Source of the DNA: Dokdonella fugitiva
Lineage (GTDB): Bacteria > Pseudomonadota > Gammaproteobacteria > Xanthomonadales > Rhodanobacteraceae
NCBI RefSeq assembly: GCF_004342425.1
Contig: NZ_SLWQ01000002.1
Coordinates: forward strand, 434,001-498,000
DNA length: 64,000 nt
Reading direction: 5' to 3'
Part shown: positions 63,850-64,000 of the stretch, one piece after another
Position numbering within the stretch: position 1 is the stretch's first letter
Layout of the letters: each line of letters starts with the position of its first letter
Position numbers and translations under genes: made by a program
Notes under the pieces: model-generated
Seen by the model: the letters and a program-made list of their open reading frames with translations, nothing else
The model's database searches: none
Told to the model about the DNA's origin: nothing

Positions 63850-64000
63850 GAAGGGGGCGGCATGGCGAGTATCGCGGGGATTGTGCACGCTTCGGCGTCG
63901 GCCGCCCACTCCCCGCAATCGTTGCCTTGGGGTGCGCTTCCGGGAAGATCCACGGCTTGGCAACCGCCGGTCGACAGACCCGTAGGGTGCCGCGGCCACT
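63850..64000. other. Region upstream of lgt
   Basis: 151 bp to the window edge with no supported gene. It should hold the lgt promoter or the end of an upstream gene outside the window. Confidence 0.4.

Overview
The window is a GC-rich, gene-dense chromosomal segment from a gammaproteobacterium, most likely of the order Lysobacterales (Xanthomonadales), near Rhodanobacteraceae/Dokdonella. This rests on conserved gene order (petA-petB-petC-sspA-sspB, lptD-surA-pdxA-rsmA-apaG-apaH, ybeZ-ybeY-ybeX, folA/thyA/lgt, ubiH-ubiI), on high-GC codon usage, on secreted proteins ending in an IFxDGF(D/E) tail, and on short dispersed palindromic repeats of a kind I know from xanthomonads. No tRNA, rRNA, CRISPR array, integrase, transposase or prophage was seen. 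Taxonomy is inference.

Layout. 1-9.6 kb: 5' part of purE, a Trm112-like protein, a DUF1631 gene behind a perfect CRP/Clp-type site, nadC, an FHA protein, DUF3301, then sspB, sspA and the cytochrome bc1 operon on the minus strand. 9.8-15.8 kb: DegS-like protease, lytic transglycosylase, miaB plus a GNAT gene, and a secreted protein with an internal IFENGFD tag and a P-domain. 15.8-20.2 kb: a TetR-HlyD-ATPase-permease export operon and a repeat-filled spacer. 20.2-27.8 kb: ybeZ-ybeY, a large duplicated secreted beta-helix-like protein lying inside the usual ybeZYX operon, corC, DUF4105, corA. 27.9-33.7 kb: an ECF43-like sigma factor, a Ser/Thr kinase with TPR-like repeats, and a secreted beta-helix-like protein with the IFDDGFD tail, all in one direction. 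33.8-38.3 kb: cstA with a convergent ybdD-like gene, a pseudo-receiver protein and small membrane proteins. 38.4-45.8 kb: tamA-tamB, a membrane protein and a methyltransferase broken by frameshifts in GC runs. 45.9-51.8 kb: ubiH-ubiI, a DUF6580-like membrane protein plus cobalamin adenosyltransferase, a histone-deacetylase-like hydrolase, and a small tagged secreted protein. 51.9-59.1 kb: lptD-surA-pdxA-rsmA-apaG-apaH. 59.1-64 kb: repeat spacer, an ArsR regulator and SDR oxidoreductase with a perfect 26-bp operator between them, folA, an aspartic-protease-like secreted protein, thyA, lgt.

Most interesting signals. (i) Four signal-peptide-bearing proteins share the motif D-x-I-F-x-(D/N)-G-F-(D/E), at or near the C-terminus in three and before a P-domain in the fourth; it looks like an uncharacterised sorting or processing tag. 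(ii) One tagged protein is the last gene of the sigma-kinase cluster, and its ribosome binding site is partly buried in a perfect 12-bp hairpin. (iii) Dispersed repeats have been taken into reading frames: the start of DUF4105, the start of tamB, the middle of ubiI, and the stop codon of lgt. (iv) tamA and rsmA have -10 elements placed as for leaderless mRNAs.
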